From: Prorocentrum cordatum
Lineage: Eukaryota; Sar; Dinophyceae; Prorocentrales; Prorocentraceae
Assembly (NCBI GenBank): GCA_963575745.1
Contig: CAUYUJ010020282.1
Coordinates: 280,353-344,352, forward strand
Length of the DNA: 64,000 nucleotides
Direction: 5' to 3'
Numbering within the stretch: position 1 is the first letter of the stretch; each line of letters starts with the position of its first letter. The notes under the pieces are model-generated. The model made no database searches, had not been told where the DNA came from, and saw only the letters and a program-made list of their open reading frames with translations. Below are positions 1 to 11,591 of this stretch, piece by piece. Both the position numbers and the translations under genes were made by a program.

Positions 1-140
1 GACAGTCTTGCAGACCAGTTTTGGTTAAGTACCTCTGCCGCCTTGGAGACTAAGTTTGACTGTCTTCCGTCTTGGGCCATCTTGGACGCTCCAACGCCTC
101 GCGACCGCTCCCGTCCAGGTCCCGGGGAGGGGTGTAAAAG

Positions 141-204
141 ATGATGATGACGACGGCGATGATGATGATGATGATGATGATGACGACGATGATTATGATT
201 TTGT

Positions 205-239
<35 letters not shown>

Positions 240-562
240 GCGTTGATGGTGATGGTGATGATAATGGCGATGATGGGGATGATGGGGATGACGATGATGA
301 TGATGATGATGACGACGATGACGAATATGATGATGATGATGATGATGATGATGATGGTGATGGTGATGGTGATGACGATGACGAAGTTGATGATGGTGAT
401 GATGATGATGATTATGATGATGATGGCGTTGATGATGATGATGATGATGATAATGGCGATGATGGGGATGATGGGGATGACGATGATGATGATGATGATG
501 ACGACGATGACGAATATGATGATGATGATGATGGTGATGGTGATGACGATGACGATGACGAA

Positions 563-605
<43 letters not shown>

Positions 606-606
606 C

Positions 607-654
<48 letters not shown>

Positions 655-690
655 CGATGATGATGATGACGACGACGACGACGACGCATC
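141..690 (+). repeat. (GAT)n/(GAC)n trinucleotide array
   Basis: About 550 bases of almost pure GAT with GAC, GGT and AAT variants. It is open in all three forward frames (poly-Asp, poly-Met or Met/Thr) and in reverse (poly-Ile, poly-Ser), which is what a microsatellite does, so no gene is called. Confidence 0.97.
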
Positions 691-697
691 CTCTGCT

Positions 698-766
698 GGT
701 GGAGCTGGTGGAGCTGGTGGAGCTGGTGGAGTTGGTGGAGTTGGTGGAGTTGGTGGAGTTGGTTGA
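698..766 (+). repeat. 9-bp minisatellite GGTGGAGYT
   Basis: Seven to eight tandem copies of GGTGGAGCT, changing to GGTGGAGTT in the second half, directly after the GAT array. The C/T split between halves suggests local expansion of two variants. Confidence 0.9.
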
Positions 767-959
767 GTTTGTTGGCCCTGCGCGCACTCGACCACTTCCA
801 CCAACACGCGAAGCCCATGAAGCAAGCGAAACCAACACTATAGGTAGAATTAACCCTCTCACATGTATATATATACATATACATATATATGTAATGCTAC
901 ATGTACGTATGTGGAAATTCAGGTCACAAGACACGATTGCATATGATGTCGGAAAAATC

Positions 960-1110
960 CACGTTGAACACCTTTGAAACTTGAGGTTTTTTTTGACGGG
1001 TTCTGGCATGCGCCCACGACGACGCGCGTGTGCACTCCGTCCCGTTCGTTGACAATTAGTTTTTTTGCAGAGAGTGATATGCGATAAACGAGAGCGCGCG
1101 CACTGCATGT
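960..1110 (+). repeat. Dispersed repeat D (copy 1)
   Basis: It holds GGCATGCGCCCACGACGACG followed by a GCGCGTGTGCACT-TCCGTCCC block and TTTTTTTGCAGAG. The same ordered blocks recur twice at 54840-55260, so this is a dispersed repeat, not a gene. The stretch 767-959 before it is unique, with a short TATATACATA tract and no supported gene. Confidence 0.65.
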
Positions 1111-1135
1111 TTTTTGGACAAAGGATGACGGGGAG

Positions 1136-1995
1136 GTGGTTCGAAACTGGCTTTATTGGGATCGCATGAGTTCATGTTCGAATTCGAGATGGCGCAGGGT
1201 CGAATATAGATTGCACATCCCCAGGGGGCGAGGTGACAGGTCTGGCCCCGGGAGGGTGGTAGACATTTTGGTTTGGGACGGAGAATCCATGCGGCGCATT
1301 TCGCATTTCATCGTGCCGATCTTGAGGGTGCGAGGTCCGCTGCTCGCGCAATTCTCCAACCGACCCACCCGTAAATTCGTTTACTAAACCCATTCGGCGG
1401 CGATTGCGATGACTGTTTGGAGCTTGTTGGCTCGTCGCAGCGGCCGCACAAGCGCACGCATGCTCGCGCGCAGAGCGGCCTACTAGTCTGGCGCGACCGG
1501 CGCGGCCGCAGTGGCGCTGACCGCCTGGGACTTCCCAGCTCGTCTTGCAGGCCGCGCTGACGCGTTGGCACTTCAGTTCGATTCGGTGACTCGGGTGAGC
1601 GCGGTGTCATGGCGACGTTGACAACGGCAGACACGATGATGATTGTAGTGATGTTGCTGAGGACGATGACGATGACGACGGCAATGCCGATGACGCTGAT
1701 GGCGTCCACGTGTCGGCGCCGAAGATACCGCAGGGTTTCGACGTGCTCGCGCGGCCGACGGGCGGGAGTGGCCCGCATGGTATTATTTGACAGGGGTTGT
1801 GCCCCCTTGGGCCCCCCCCCAGCTCGCGCGCAAAGGCGTTCGAATGATTTCGACATGCGCTTGCGGAACGCACGCTGTGTGATGAGAGCTTTGAAAACCA
1901 GGGCGTTGTTTTAAGACTTTCGACGAGCGCGAGCGCATAGTTTACTCTCTGCCCCCCCAAAAAACGCGTTAGACCATGTAGAACAATCTATCGGG
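1136..1995 (+). repeat. Dispersed repeat A (copy 1)
   Basis: Blocks shared in the same order with 2160-2885 include CATGAGTTCATGTTCGA, CATCCCCAG, a CGCGCAAT..CCACCC block, CGGCGGCGATTGCGATGACTG, GGCCGCGCTGACGC and a GATGATGAT-rich segment. They end in a CTTGCGCGGCCGACGGG-like block. A reverse-oriented relative is at 58100-58660. Short ORFs on both strands are not conserved between copies, so I call it noncoding. Confidence 0.75.
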
Positions 1996-2009
1996 ACAGT
2001 CAATTTTAT

Positions 2010-2885
2010 AATCCGTGCGAAGCCGGATGTTCTTTGGTAGATGTCGGCATTCGCGCGGCGTCGCGCACGTATGCAGTTCGCCCCGAGATTCGGCAAGGAG
2101 CGCACGCGCATTCTGTTTTTGGGGGGGCGCAAGTGATGGCAGAGAGGGGACGGAGTCGACACCAGCTTTATTTTGTGATCACATGAGTTCATGTTCGACT
2201 GAAATGCGGGGCGCTGCCACATGTAAACTTGGCCATCCCCAGAGAGCGGGCATGGGCCCGGGAAGAATCCGATTTCGAGGTTGCGAGGTCCATTGCCCGC
2301 GCAATCATCCCACCCACCCACCCGCTCATTTGAACGACCCATGCGGCGGCGATTGCGATGACTGCTTGGCGATGGCTGTCGCCTCGCTGCGGCCGAGCGT
2401 GCGCGCAAGCGCGTGCGTATAGCGGCTTGCTAGTCTGGTGCGACCGGCGCGGCCGCGGTGACGCTGACCGCCACGGAAGTCTCTGCGCGTCTTGCAGGCC
2501 GCGCAAGCACGCGGGCACTGCAGTGCGAGTAGGTAGGTTACTCGGGCGGGCACGGTATCACGGCGACGTCGGCGACAGCAGACGCGATGATGATAGTAGC
2601 GATGCTGGAGACGACGATGACAGTGACGATGTCAGAGCCACTGACGGCGCCGATGTAGATCATGCTGATGACGATGGTTTTCACGCGTCGGCGATAAATT
2701 CTTTGGGGGGGGGGTCGACATGCTTGCGCGGCCGACGGGTGCGAGTGGCCCGCATTGTATGCTTTGAGGGGGATCGTGCCCCCCCCCCCACACACACACA
2801 CGCACGCGTGCAAAACGTTCGAATGATTCCGACATGCGCGCGCGAATGGCCCGCTTAGCCGCATGTGACTACAACGCTGAGGACA
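2010..2885 (+). repeat. Dispersed repeat A (copy 2)
   Basis: This is a second, tandemly placed copy of the repeat at 1136-1995, with the same block order: CATGAGTTCATGTTCGA at about 2183, CGGCGGCGATTGCGATGACTG at about 2343, then a GATGATGATAGTAGCGATGC segment near 2586. It ends at a GGGGGGGGGTCGACATGCTT stretch and a C8(CA)n tract. Confidence 0.75.
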
Positions 2886-3309
2886 AACTATTTTTTGATA
2901 ATTCGCAACCGCGCGCACATTTTTGGGGATAGCGTATTTTGCACAACCGCTGTTGTTTTGTGTAAAACAGAAAACGGTTTTGTGGAACCTGGCCTTAACA
3001 TCCCATCGAACCCTGAGGATTCTACATGAATTCGGCACGCGCGCTCGACGACGCGCGCATGAGGACTGTGCCTTAGATATTGCCAGGGACTGTTGCGAAG
3101 TAGTGGATGCTGGTACACGGGTGAGCGCGCATATTTCCATTTAGCGAGGATGTTGGGGGGGGGCGATGAGGGCTTTGGCTGGGATGATATGACCTCACTT
3201 ACAAAATGAACGATGGAGCAGAATCGTTGGTAGCTTGCACTATCCCCGGGGGCGCGCGAAACCCGGGTGGGTAGATTCGAATGGATTTGTCTTGTGAACA
3301 TAAAAGAAC
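2886..3309. other. Unique stretch without a supported gene
   Basis: Mixed composition. I see no convincing reading frame. A GCGCGCTCGACGACGCGCGC block near 3040 resembles part of repeat D. Nothing else is recognised. Confidence 0.5.
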
Positions 3310-3650
3310 GTAGGTTGTGCAATACGTGCGGCGCAAGGTATGCAAAGTAACGCAGAGCAGGGCACCGCAATACGAAACAACTCAACGCAACGGAGCGAAA
3401 CGCAAAAGAAAACAATGCGAATTAACGCGAAGAAATGCAAAGCAACGCAACGCAATGCCAAATCATGCGAAACAATGCAAAGCAACGCGCACCAATGCAA
3501 AGCAGCGCAGCGCAATGCGATTGCAAAACGGTCGGGTTGCAACGCAATGGCGCAGAGCAGCGCGAACCCATTGCAAGTCAATCGATGGGAAGCACTGCCA
3601 ATCATCGCAAAGCATGCCAAAGCAACGCGAAGCATCGAAGCAATGCACAG
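3310..3650 (+). repeat. Short-period AACGCAAAGC-type satellite
   Basis: Degenerate tandem copies of about 10 bases around AATGCAAAGC/AACGCAATGC. The reverse strand reads as a false hydrophobic protein rich in Ala-Leu-His-Cys, which is a translation of the repeat. Confidence 0.85.
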
Positions 3651-3654
3651 CGGG

Positions 3655-4015
3655 CGGCGTCTGGGCGGCGGCGGCGGTGGCCACATGGCGGCCAGAGCGG
3701 CCCGCAGGCCCAGGCGACGGGCGGCGACGAGCCGGCCACATGGCGGCCAGAGCGGCCCGCAGCCCCAGATCTTTCGAACAAGAAGTAAGACGCCCTAAAT
3801 GCAACCAGTGCCTGAGAGGTGTAGCGGAGTTCGAAGGAACGCAGGGCGAGACGGCGACGGGGCGGCGCCAGCGACCACGTAGCCGCCAGACCGACGGGGG
3901 AACCCAGACCGACGGGGCGGCGACCGCGACCACACAGCCGCCGGGCAAACCCAGAAGACGAGCGGCGACAAGGCGGCGGCGGGGCGGCGACGACGACCAC
4001 ATGGTCACAAGACTG
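3655..4015 (+). repeat. GCGGCCACATGGCGGCCAG-type degenerate repeat
   Basis: The unit GCGGCCACATGGCGGCCAGA with GCGGCCCGCAG occurs twice (about 3677 and 3733). It is followed by degenerate units around CGCCAGACCGACGGGG and GCGGCGACGA. The second part resembles, in reverse orientation, the repeat at 57835-58085. Confidence 0.65.
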
Positions 4016-4195
4016 ACGGCCAGGTCCTTAGAAAAGAATTCAGAAAGCCAGAGTGCTAGCACCGACTGGGGAACATACATGGTGTGATTGCCCTTTTGTT
4101 TCTTGTGCATGTGCATCCTACTATCGCATCTTACACTGTATAGAAGCGCGGTGGCCCACAGCAAGTCCCCGCCACTCCTCAACGGTAGTCGTAAT

Positions 4196-4860
<665 letters not shown>

Positions 4861-5591
4861 CTGTAAACTCGTGGAAACCACCCAAACTCCAAATCATAGA
4901 AAAAGCATGGTTGAAACATATGATGCCACTACGTAAAAAAACACGATTCGGCAAACGTGGCCCCATCAATTAAATGATCATGTGTATGAAATATGAGAGC
5001 TCCATGCGTTTCTTATACAGGATGCAGAGTGGTTGTGTTTCGACCCCGGTCCTACGGTCACTAGCGCACACGCGCGCAAAACATGACTCTGAACGCCACT
5101 TGCCAGGAATGGTGCCTCGCCGCTGCTCTAAAATTTAGGGCGGGCTGGGCGTTTCACTTGAGACTTCTTCTGTCGAATCTGTCCCGCCACTTGCCAGGAA
5201 CGTGCAAGACTCGAATTGCGGTGTCATCGAATGGCCACGCATTCTGTTCCTTCGACCCCTTCCTCCCACCTCTTGTAATCCTCCTAGTTCCCGCCTGGGT
5301 TTCGACCCGAACGCAGCGTCCAACAAGCAACCGCACCCTGCCCCCTTGCAGCAGTTCGGGGGGAGAATCACCCAGTTCCGCGTGCGACTGGAAAGTGGAC
5401 GGGTGGGGGGAGCGGCGAGGGAAAGGGAGAGGAGGTGGAGACGAGAGGGAGAGAGGGGAAGGACTGGAGGGAGGGAGGCCCAAGGGAAGGGGAGGAAAGG
5501 GCAAGAACGAAAGCACGAGAACGGGATCCGTAACCAGTCTGGCTCAAAGCCATAGCCGTGTTTTTTTCCCCGGCTGTTTTCGTCTAGGCGA
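4861..5591. other. Unique stretch, purine-rich second half
   Basis: No supported gene. 5400-5500 is a GGGAGAGGAAGG-type purine tract. A 170-codon open frame crosses it but has no recognisable domain and half of it is low complexity, so I do not call it. Confidence 0.5.
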
Positions 5592-7230
5592 ATGAAGTTG
5601 TTCACTGCGAGTTTCGTGGTGGTGATCGGCTGGGCCGCCTTGAGTTCTGAGCGCCAAGCTGGTGAGTCCAGTTCGGGTTCGCCCGATGTCCCTGCTCAGT
5701 GGGCGGACCTGGCCAATCAACGAGAGGAGGGCCAGGGCATCAGCGGCACCGAGAGTTCGTGGCACGCTTCCTCTGTCGAGCAGGGTCCCCAGGGCGACGG
5801 CGCCATCGACCACCTCGAGGCGGAGATGGCCGACGGTGATGGCGCCATAGTCCCGTATGTGCCGCGCAGTGACGACGTTGAGATGGCCCACGCTGCCCCC
5901 CTTGCTCGCGTGCCACGGCGGCGAACACTCAGACCCAAAGAAGTCATGCAACCGTTGCTCAGTTTTTTGGAGGCGAACGATTACGACATGCAGGAATTAT
6001 TTGGCGATCGACAGGCCTTTGTTTTAGCTGCCCTCCCACCCGAGCAACTGACAGACAATGAACGTTCCACATAGATGATGAGCGTCTTCACTCGGGCACT
6101 CCGTGTATCTGGTCACATTCTTCCCAAAGCAATTCATTGCGTGGCAAGAGTGCACGAGTCACACAGCGAACGCACGTATATCTTCCCAACGACGCAACAC
6201 AATGTGGCGGAAGATTTGTTCAACCGGAAGCACGTGACTTCTCATTTTGCAGGTGCCAGGGCGCATGGTGTGTCTGTGGACATGTACCCAATTATTCAGA
6301 GACGTGTCGCTACAGCAGCCGTGATTGTGGAACGGCGCGATGCGATCAACATGATCAAGAAAGTATGCGAAGCTGTCAAGTCCACAGGTGGTCGCTGCAT
6401 ATATTTGGTCGAGCACCCACGGTACGACGAGACGCCAATGCCTGTCAAGACCAAGGAGTCTCCCATTGCACAGCAGTCTCACGCCAGGGCGTACCAAGTT
6501 GTTGAAGACATCGAGATCGAACCTCTGCCGCTGGCTAGACGCACTCAGCACTAGACCGCCCCAACAGAGCTGTTGAACACAGAGTGGAAATATGGAGTTC
6601 TGGTTTATAACAAGGGTTTGTGCACGTCGATTTGTTTTAAAACTACGCAGTGGCTGCAATGCTTATCTAGAACAACAGGTGGGGTTTACGCTGATGTCAT
6701 TGAACTGTCCATGTTACCGCTCCACGAAGTATTTCTTTGAGTATACGTGCAGGGCTGCTACAAATGATGCCGACAAAGCTGTTGCGAAAGCAGAACGTGA
6801 CATCGCAAACGTAGGATATCGCCACCATTATTTCGCTTTCAAGTGTCAGTTACACAGGGCGGCCGCCATGAGAGAGCACGCCCTTAAACATGTGTCTTCT
6901 GATATTACGGCGCCCATGGCTCCTCGTGCATTGAGCATGCGCATGCAAGGCTCCTTCAACACATTCCGCGCAGCTATGAGAGACGCGCTCGCCAGCCACG
7001 GTTTTTTTCACATCCAACAGACAGGCTGCAGGACCGCACTTCCATAGATGACATCATATCTGTTTTGGACGTATTCCTGCCCGCATCGATCAAACAGAAT
7101 ATACGGAGGCGGGATGCCATTCTTAGTCTGGCGCATTCCGTTGGCGATGGGTTGGCGCGTTATGAGCGGTCGTGCCAGCGGCGCAAATCAGAAAATCAAT
7201 GCCGCAACCGGATGAAGTCATGATTTGCGT
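5592..7230 (+). pseudogene. N-terminal part of a large dinoflagellate-type gene of unknown function, frame-broken
   Basis: The frame starts MKLFTASFVVVIGW, then runs 160 codons to a stop at 6072-6074 and continues in the same frame to 6554. That part includes RCIYLVEHPRYDETPM. Coding-like sequence goes on in the same frame (about 6567-6735, EWKYGVLVYNKG...), moves to frame 1 (about 6736-7035, with CQLHRAAAMREH and MRMQGSFNTFRAAMRDAL), then returns to frame 0 (7041-7200, SIDDIISVLDVFLP). Codon choice and mixed hydrophobicity look protein-coding, unlike the repeats around it. The order resembles, from general recall, an uncharacterised multicopy dinoflagellate protein family; I know no function for it. 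The breaks may be introns or decay. Two frame switches without clear splice signals favour decay. Confidence 0.5.
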
Positions 7231-7238
7231 TCGCTCTG

Positions 7239-7490
7239 GTGCCCTGTATACCAAAGTCTTTCACAGGCAGAAATTGGATCAAGAACGAGGATGCGTTTGG
7301 CACAGTTGGGCCGCCTCATGCATTCGGCCCCCTCAAACCAACATACATGCGGTTCTGCCGCGCGCGCGGCGCCAAGGCCCCCATCGATCCGACCCGCGTG
7401 TTGCCCAGGCGCTACGAGGGCGACGGCGGCTTCGAGGGCGGCGTCGCGTTTGGCGGCGCCGACAAGGGCCCCGACGAGGTGCGCGAGTGA
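7239..7490 (+). CDS. Unidentified exon-like ORF (about 80 aa)
   Basis: This open frame, in the same frame as the 5592 piece, reads MPCIPKSFTGRNWIKNEDAF... and ends in ...GGADKGPDEVRE-stop. It mixes aromatic, basic and Gly/Pro residues and looks more like protein than the surrounding repeats. I recognise no domain. It may be another exon of the gene that starts upstream, or an unrelated fragment. Confidence 0.3.
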   Translation: MPCIPKSFTGRNWIKNEDAFGTVGPPHAFGPLKPTYMRFCRARGAKAPIDPTRVLPRRYEGDGGFEGGVAFGGADKGPDEVRE

Positions 7491-7544
7491 AGGAAAGAAC
7501 AACATCAATCCTGCAAGTGGCCCTGAAACCACATAAACAAACTG

Positions 7545-7795
7545 AACATATGAGGGTCAGCTGGGGCTGCGGGCGGGCCGTCTGTTCCCGGGGGGCCTTC
7601 TGGGACTGCGCGCGGGCCGTCGGCCCCCGCGGGGGTCGGCTGGGGCTGCGCGCGGATGCGTCGGCTCTCTAAGAGTCGACTGGGGCTGCGCGCGGGACCG
7701 TCGGCCCCCACGGGGGTCGGCTGGGATTGCGCGCGGGGCCGTCGGCCCCCAGGGAGTGGGCCGGGGCTGCGCGCAGACCGTCGGCCCCCACATGG
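7545..7795 (+). repeat. About 43-bp GC-rich tandem repeat
   Basis: Five to six degenerate units around GGTCGGCTGGGGCTGCGCGC followed by GGGCCGTCGGCCCCCACG. Each unit is internally part-palindromic (CCGTCGGCCCCC/GGGGGTCGG). Confidence 0.85.
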
Positions 7796-8129
7796 CGCAA
7801 CGCGAGCATGTCTACATGAATTAAATGGGGGGGCCCTTTAATACATCATTGTTCAACAGGCGTGTGTCAGTCACTCTGCGTGCCCCCCTCCCCCCCCCCC
7901 CCCCTCGCCCCTTTGCCCGCTCCCCCCCTCCCCCCCTCGCCCCTCCCTGCCTGCCCCCTTGCCTTCACTGCCGCCCTCCGCCTCGCTTCATCATCGCACG
8001 CGTCCTCCTCCGCGTCCTCCTCCTCGTCGCGCCCCCCGCCCCCCTCTTTTTTGTTTGCGAGGTAGCGGAACCTGTGATCCCAGCGTGGGCGACTTGCAGG
8101 ATTGACGCTGGGTCGCGGACGCTGTTTCC

Positions 8130-8573
8130 GTTGGCCACCAGGCAGATTACAATGACACCAGACAAGTGCAAGACGCTCGTCGCAAACACGCCCTCAAGAT
8201 GTGCTACCATCCATCACTGTTGGCCGAAGTTGCCACAGCCAGAACACTCATCGAGCCGCGCCGTGCGCACGTCCAACAGCCGTTGTATTTCGGGGGCAAT
8301 CAATTTGAATGGAGGCAGCGGGCCCACGAGGCATCCGCCCTCAGCAGCGGCGCCACAGGCGCTGGGCCCAGGCACCATAGAGTCACTATAGCAACGTCGC
8401 GTGTTCTTGAGGATGAGTTCTTGCCCAGCACGCGCGACATCATGACAAGCAGCGATAGACGCAGAGCAGTGCCCCAGCACAGCAGAACTGAACGCTTGAG
8501 GACGGAATGGCTTTGCAAGTTGGTGCACAGCGCATGTGGTATTAACGAGATGAAGCACGACTACAAACGATAG
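8130..8573 (+). CDS. Middle segment of the same large gene (exon-like)
   Basis: The frame includes QDARRKHALKMCYHPSLLAE and then a charged, alpha-helix-like stretch ending ...CGINEMKHDYKR-stop at 8573. The balanced composition suggests real or recently real coding sequence. The 340 bases upstream (7800-8130) are C-rich and not coding. It lies between the N-terminal pieces at 5592-7230 and the long frame at 9672, all on the plus strand, so I place it in one gene. I recognise no domain. Confidence 0.35.
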   Translation, partial: VGHQADYNDTRQVQDARRKHALKMCYHPSLLAEVATARTLIEPRRAHVQQPLYFGGNQFEWRQRAHEASALSSGATGAGPRHHRVTIATSRVLEDEFLPSTRDIMTSSDRRRAVPQHSRTERLRTEWLCKLVHSACGINEMKHDYKR

Positions 8574-8868
8574 CCTATGAAACTGTCCTGCGCCCTTTCT
8601 GATTCAGATTTATTGAAGAGGATGTCGAAAGCACCGCAGTGTGCGATGGATAGATGCTCGAGGCAATTGTTGACGCTTCGCGTGCCCCCGCCAGCCCATC
8701 CACTAACAATGTCCAGCGGGGTTGAGGTCACCAGGGAAGTGGTTTAACACGCATGAGAACAGGGGGGGGGGGGGGGGGGGGGAATCGTCATGCACGCGAA
8801 AGGGGGGATATGGGGGATGGATGGTCGTCGCCGCCGCGCCGGAGGGAGGAGGAGAGGAGGGGGGGGGG

Positions 8869-8899
<31 letters not shown>

Positions 8900-8955
8900 T
8901 GAGGTGGAGCAAGGCGAGGACGAGGAGGAGGAGGAGAGGGAGGAAAAGGAGGTAG
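8574..8955. other. Noncoding spacer with poly-G and GGA tracts
   Basis: It contains two G homopolymers of about 20 bases (near 8762 and 8862) and a (GGA)n tract at 8880-8945. No gene is supported. Homopolymer lengths may be assembly-limited. Confidence 0.7.
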
Positions 8956-8959
8956 AGTT

Positions 8960-9520
8960 GGGTACCTCGGTGATCCTCTTGAGGCCTCGCGCGGGGTCTC
9001 TTGGGGGGCGTCTTGGGGGCCTATTGGGGCAGTCTGGGCGCCTCTTGGGGCCCCCGCGGTGCGCTCTCTGGCGCTTTAGGTGCGATTGTGGGGCCATCTT
9101 GGAGGGCCTGGAGCAAACCAGAGGGACACTTGACTTAGCGCACCCCCATCGGGAGCCACCAACATTGTCTATTTGCGCCCTCTGGGAGCGCTATTGGGGC
9201 GCTCTTGGGCGTTCCTGGGGCCGGCGTAGGGCTCTCTTGGGCTTCTCTCGGGGCATTGTTGGGCCATCTCGGAGCCGTCTTGAAGCCTCGGGAGGCCGTC
9301 GAAGGGGAAGGGCGACTATGCAAGCATCGCTGTTTTTTTCTTAGGTATTGGAAGGCGTCTCGCTTCTTGGGGGCCTCCTTGGAGGTTTCGGAGGCGTCGC
9401 GGGGCCGTCTTGGAGCGTTCTTGGGGCCTCTTGGGGCACCTTAGGGGCCGACTTGGGGCATCTTAGACCATATTGAGCCATTGTGGGGTCGTGTTTGGCA
9501 TTATGAGGCCCTCTTGGCGC
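8960..9520 (+). repeat. CTTGGGGCC-type dispersed repeat (L family), locus 1
   Basis: Irregular iterations of CTTGGGGGCCTCTTGGGG variants every 15-30 bases, for example GGGGCGTCTTGGGGGCC and CTTGGGGCATCTTAG. The same texture occurs at 25140-25640, 33315-33545, 48290-48960, 50830-51060 and, reversed, 59850-60035. Two of those loci are inside NSUN2 introns. The false translations (GPLGASWGPLG) are not protein. Confidence 0.8.
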
Positions 9521-9671
9521 CATATGTCAAGGAAACGCACCCTCAGACACCTCGCGGTGCGCCCCGCCCAGGCCCAGGGGGGGGGGGCGCGGGGGGAGGG
9601 GTCAACCTCTCCCCGAACGGGAAGAACGGGGGTTGGAAGGATAAGTTCGCTAGACACCTGCGCCCAGAGGG

Positions 9672-11075
9672 TTGGTTGGATTCCTTTCAGAAATTACGAA
9701 TGCAGAATCTCAGACCGACCGCCAACACATGCTCAGACTTATTGCGTTGCTTGCAGAGCTTCCCCGCGCTTCTACACGACGCATATTGAATATTATGTCG
9801 ACCCAGGCGCCAGCGCTGCCCATGGGAAATCTGAATGCCGAGTGTGTTGGTTCCCAGCACAGGAAGAAAAACAAGTTGCGGGGGCGCCAAGATGCTTCGC
9901 GCCACGAACGGTTTCGTCAGCGGCCCGAGGAGACCGATGACCCGCCCCCCCGCGACGGCGCGAAGAAGAGGACGATGGGCTCCTACAGGGTGTGGGTTTC
10001 TGAGCAGACTGCAGGGGTGCGCGGGCCAGGCAGGGGCTTGTCTGCGCTGGCCGCCTCCTACGCGGAGATCTCCGACCAGGAGTTCCAGCGTCTGCGAGAG
10101 AGGGCAGCCGCGGCCGACGATGCTCGAGTGGCAGGATCACAACACCCCCTGGGCATGAAACCTTCTCGCGTGGATCGGGCGGGCCGCCGCCGGCGCCAGG
10201 CGGCGTTGGCGAGGGCAGCCGTCGACGCCAACCAACATGTGATCCAGTCCACAGATTCCGATCGCACCAGCAGGGAGTCCTTGGACGATGTGATTCGAGA
10301 GTCCACGGTCAAATGGTCGGATATCCACGACTCTGGCAGGCGCTGCCGCGAGCGCTACCGCATCGACGCCGCCATCGACTCGGCCTCCGCGCAGCAGCTG
10401 GCCACGTGCACGAACGGCCCCGACCTCGGCCAGGGAAGCGCGGATCGCGCTTGCAGCTCCATCGGCGCAGAGCACGTCTTGGACCAAGTATTTGCGGTGC
10501 CCTTGCAGCAGCAGGCCTCTGAATCTCATTCTCACGTGAGCTTGCGCTGGCAGTCTACATCGATTGGTCGAGCCATAAGAGCAGGCAGCGCTTCGAGAAT
10601 AGCACCAGGAATCCAGAAAGTCATGGGGCTGCTCGACCAGACCTGTCACGGGATGTCTGCCCCCGCGCAACACTATGGAGATCACGACCGCGACTTCGCG
10701 CGGCATAGGGATTCGAAATGTTGTCGTGCTGGCATTCGTGTCTGCGCCGCTGGTGAGAATGGCCACGCATCGAAACATGTTCTTGCGATGACTGCGTGCC
10801 TTCGTCGCCTGCGCCCTCCGCATTCGCAGGCGCGGAAGAACCTCATCCCGGGCAAGCTCGTCCTCGGCCTCGCGGGCGCGGACCAGTCAGGAGCCATCGG
10901 TGGGCACGTGCTGAGCGCGCGTGTTTTAGGGGCGCTGCTCGAAACGCGCTTTCTTGGAGTAGGCGCCCAGAACGCCTTGCCTTCCCCGTGCCCAGTCGCC
11001 TCCCCCTGGCCTTCCGAACGCTTTCCCCGCGCCCTCCTCGACCGCCCCCCCCCCCCCCCCTCGCCCGCCCCATAG
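9672..11075 (+). CDS. Large dinoflagellate-type protein, central segment with tentative HMG-box-like region
   Basis: A 467-codon uninterrupted frame. Residues about 97-165 (KKRTMGSYRVWVSEQ... SALAASYAEISDQEFQRLRE...) have the spacing of an HMG-box-like fold: an aromatic N-terminal helix, SxxYxxxSxxE, then a charged helix. The conserved Trp/Phe pattern is weak. Residues 165-280 are Arg-rich and helical. Residues about 350-400 hold CCRAGIRVCAAGENGHASKH and then RKNLIPGKLVLGLAGA. After about residue 440 it runs into Pro-rich sequence that may be intron. The start Met at 9672 is arbitrary because an upstream exon is likely. The segment order suggests the same uncharacterised gene family as 5592-8573. 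A chromatin or DNA-binding role is inference only. Confidence 0.5.
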   Translation: MVGFLSEITNAESQTDRQHMLRLIALLAELPRASTRRILNIMSTQAPALPMGNLNAECVGSQHRKKNKLRGRQDASRHERFRQRPEETDDPPPRDGAKKRTMGSYRVWVSEQTAGVRGPGRGLSALAASYAEISDQEFQRLRERAAAADDARVAGSQHPLGMKPSRVDRAGRRRRQAALARAAVDANQHVIQSTDSDRTSRESLDDVIRESTVKWSDIHDSGRRCRERYRIDAAIDSASAQQLATCTNGPDLGQGSADRACSSIGAEHVLDQVFAVPLQQQASESHSHVSLRWQSTSIGRAIRAGSASRIAPGIQKVMGLLDQTCHGMSAPAQHYGDHDRDFARHRDSKCCRAGIRVCAAGENGHASKHVLAMTACLRRLRPPHSQARKNLIPGKLVLGLAGADQSGAIGGHVLSARVLGALLETRFLGVGAQNALPSPCPVASPWPSERFPRALLDRPPPPPSPAP

Positions 11076-11252
11076 ACTTCGGGGGCGCAACTGAACGGGG
11101 CGGGCAGGGGCGCGGAGGAGGAGGGGGGGGGCAAGACGAGACGGTCGGCAAACGGAAGGAGGGAGAGGACTTCAGAGGGGGAGGGGGAGGGGCGGTTTTC
11201 GCCCTGGGGCCGACGTCCGAGCAGCGCCTTTGAAAATCACGCGCGCTCAAGC

Positions 11253-11580
11253 TTGACGTCTCGAGGCGATGAGCATCGATTCTTATGGGTCCACATTGGT
11301 ACATGCAAATTGTCTCCGTTTGAACCGCAGCACCACCAGGTTGATTTGATTTGGAATATAGAGTTCGAGGCCGAGTTTGGCGACGGCGGGGGTCGCGTCA
11401 GGTTCATGGGGCAGATTGTCGTCGAGAGCATGCATATGTAGTTTGATTCGTATCAAGCAGCTTCTCAAATGGATAAGTCTGACACCTGGCGGTTGTTCAT
11501 ATGCTCGGCCGTAGCTGATAGTAGGTTTGTTGCTGATTCTACGCCCAAGTATCTCCGTTTGGAAACGATCAGAGATGGAG
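11253..11580 (+). CDS. Exon-like segment downstream of the HMG-like frame
   Basis: One frame reads DEHRFLWVHIGTCKLSPFEP, then an acidic stretch, up to a stop at 11439-11441. The same frame continues QMDKSDTWRLFICSAVADSR up to about 11583. The composition is protein-like and the GC is lower than in the flanks. I see no domain. The G-rich spacer 11080-11236 separates it from the 9672 frame and is probably intronic. Confidence 0.35.
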
Positions 11581-11591
11581 CATGAATCACA

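Noticed and set aside
50-1108. 352-codon minus-strand frame rich in Ile and several plus-strand Asp/Met frames
   Set aside because: They are translations of the GAT array and stay open in every frame.
8762-8880. Poly-G runs as a biological signal
   Set aside because: Homopolymers of about 20 G are often sequencing or assembly-limited; length cannot be trusted.
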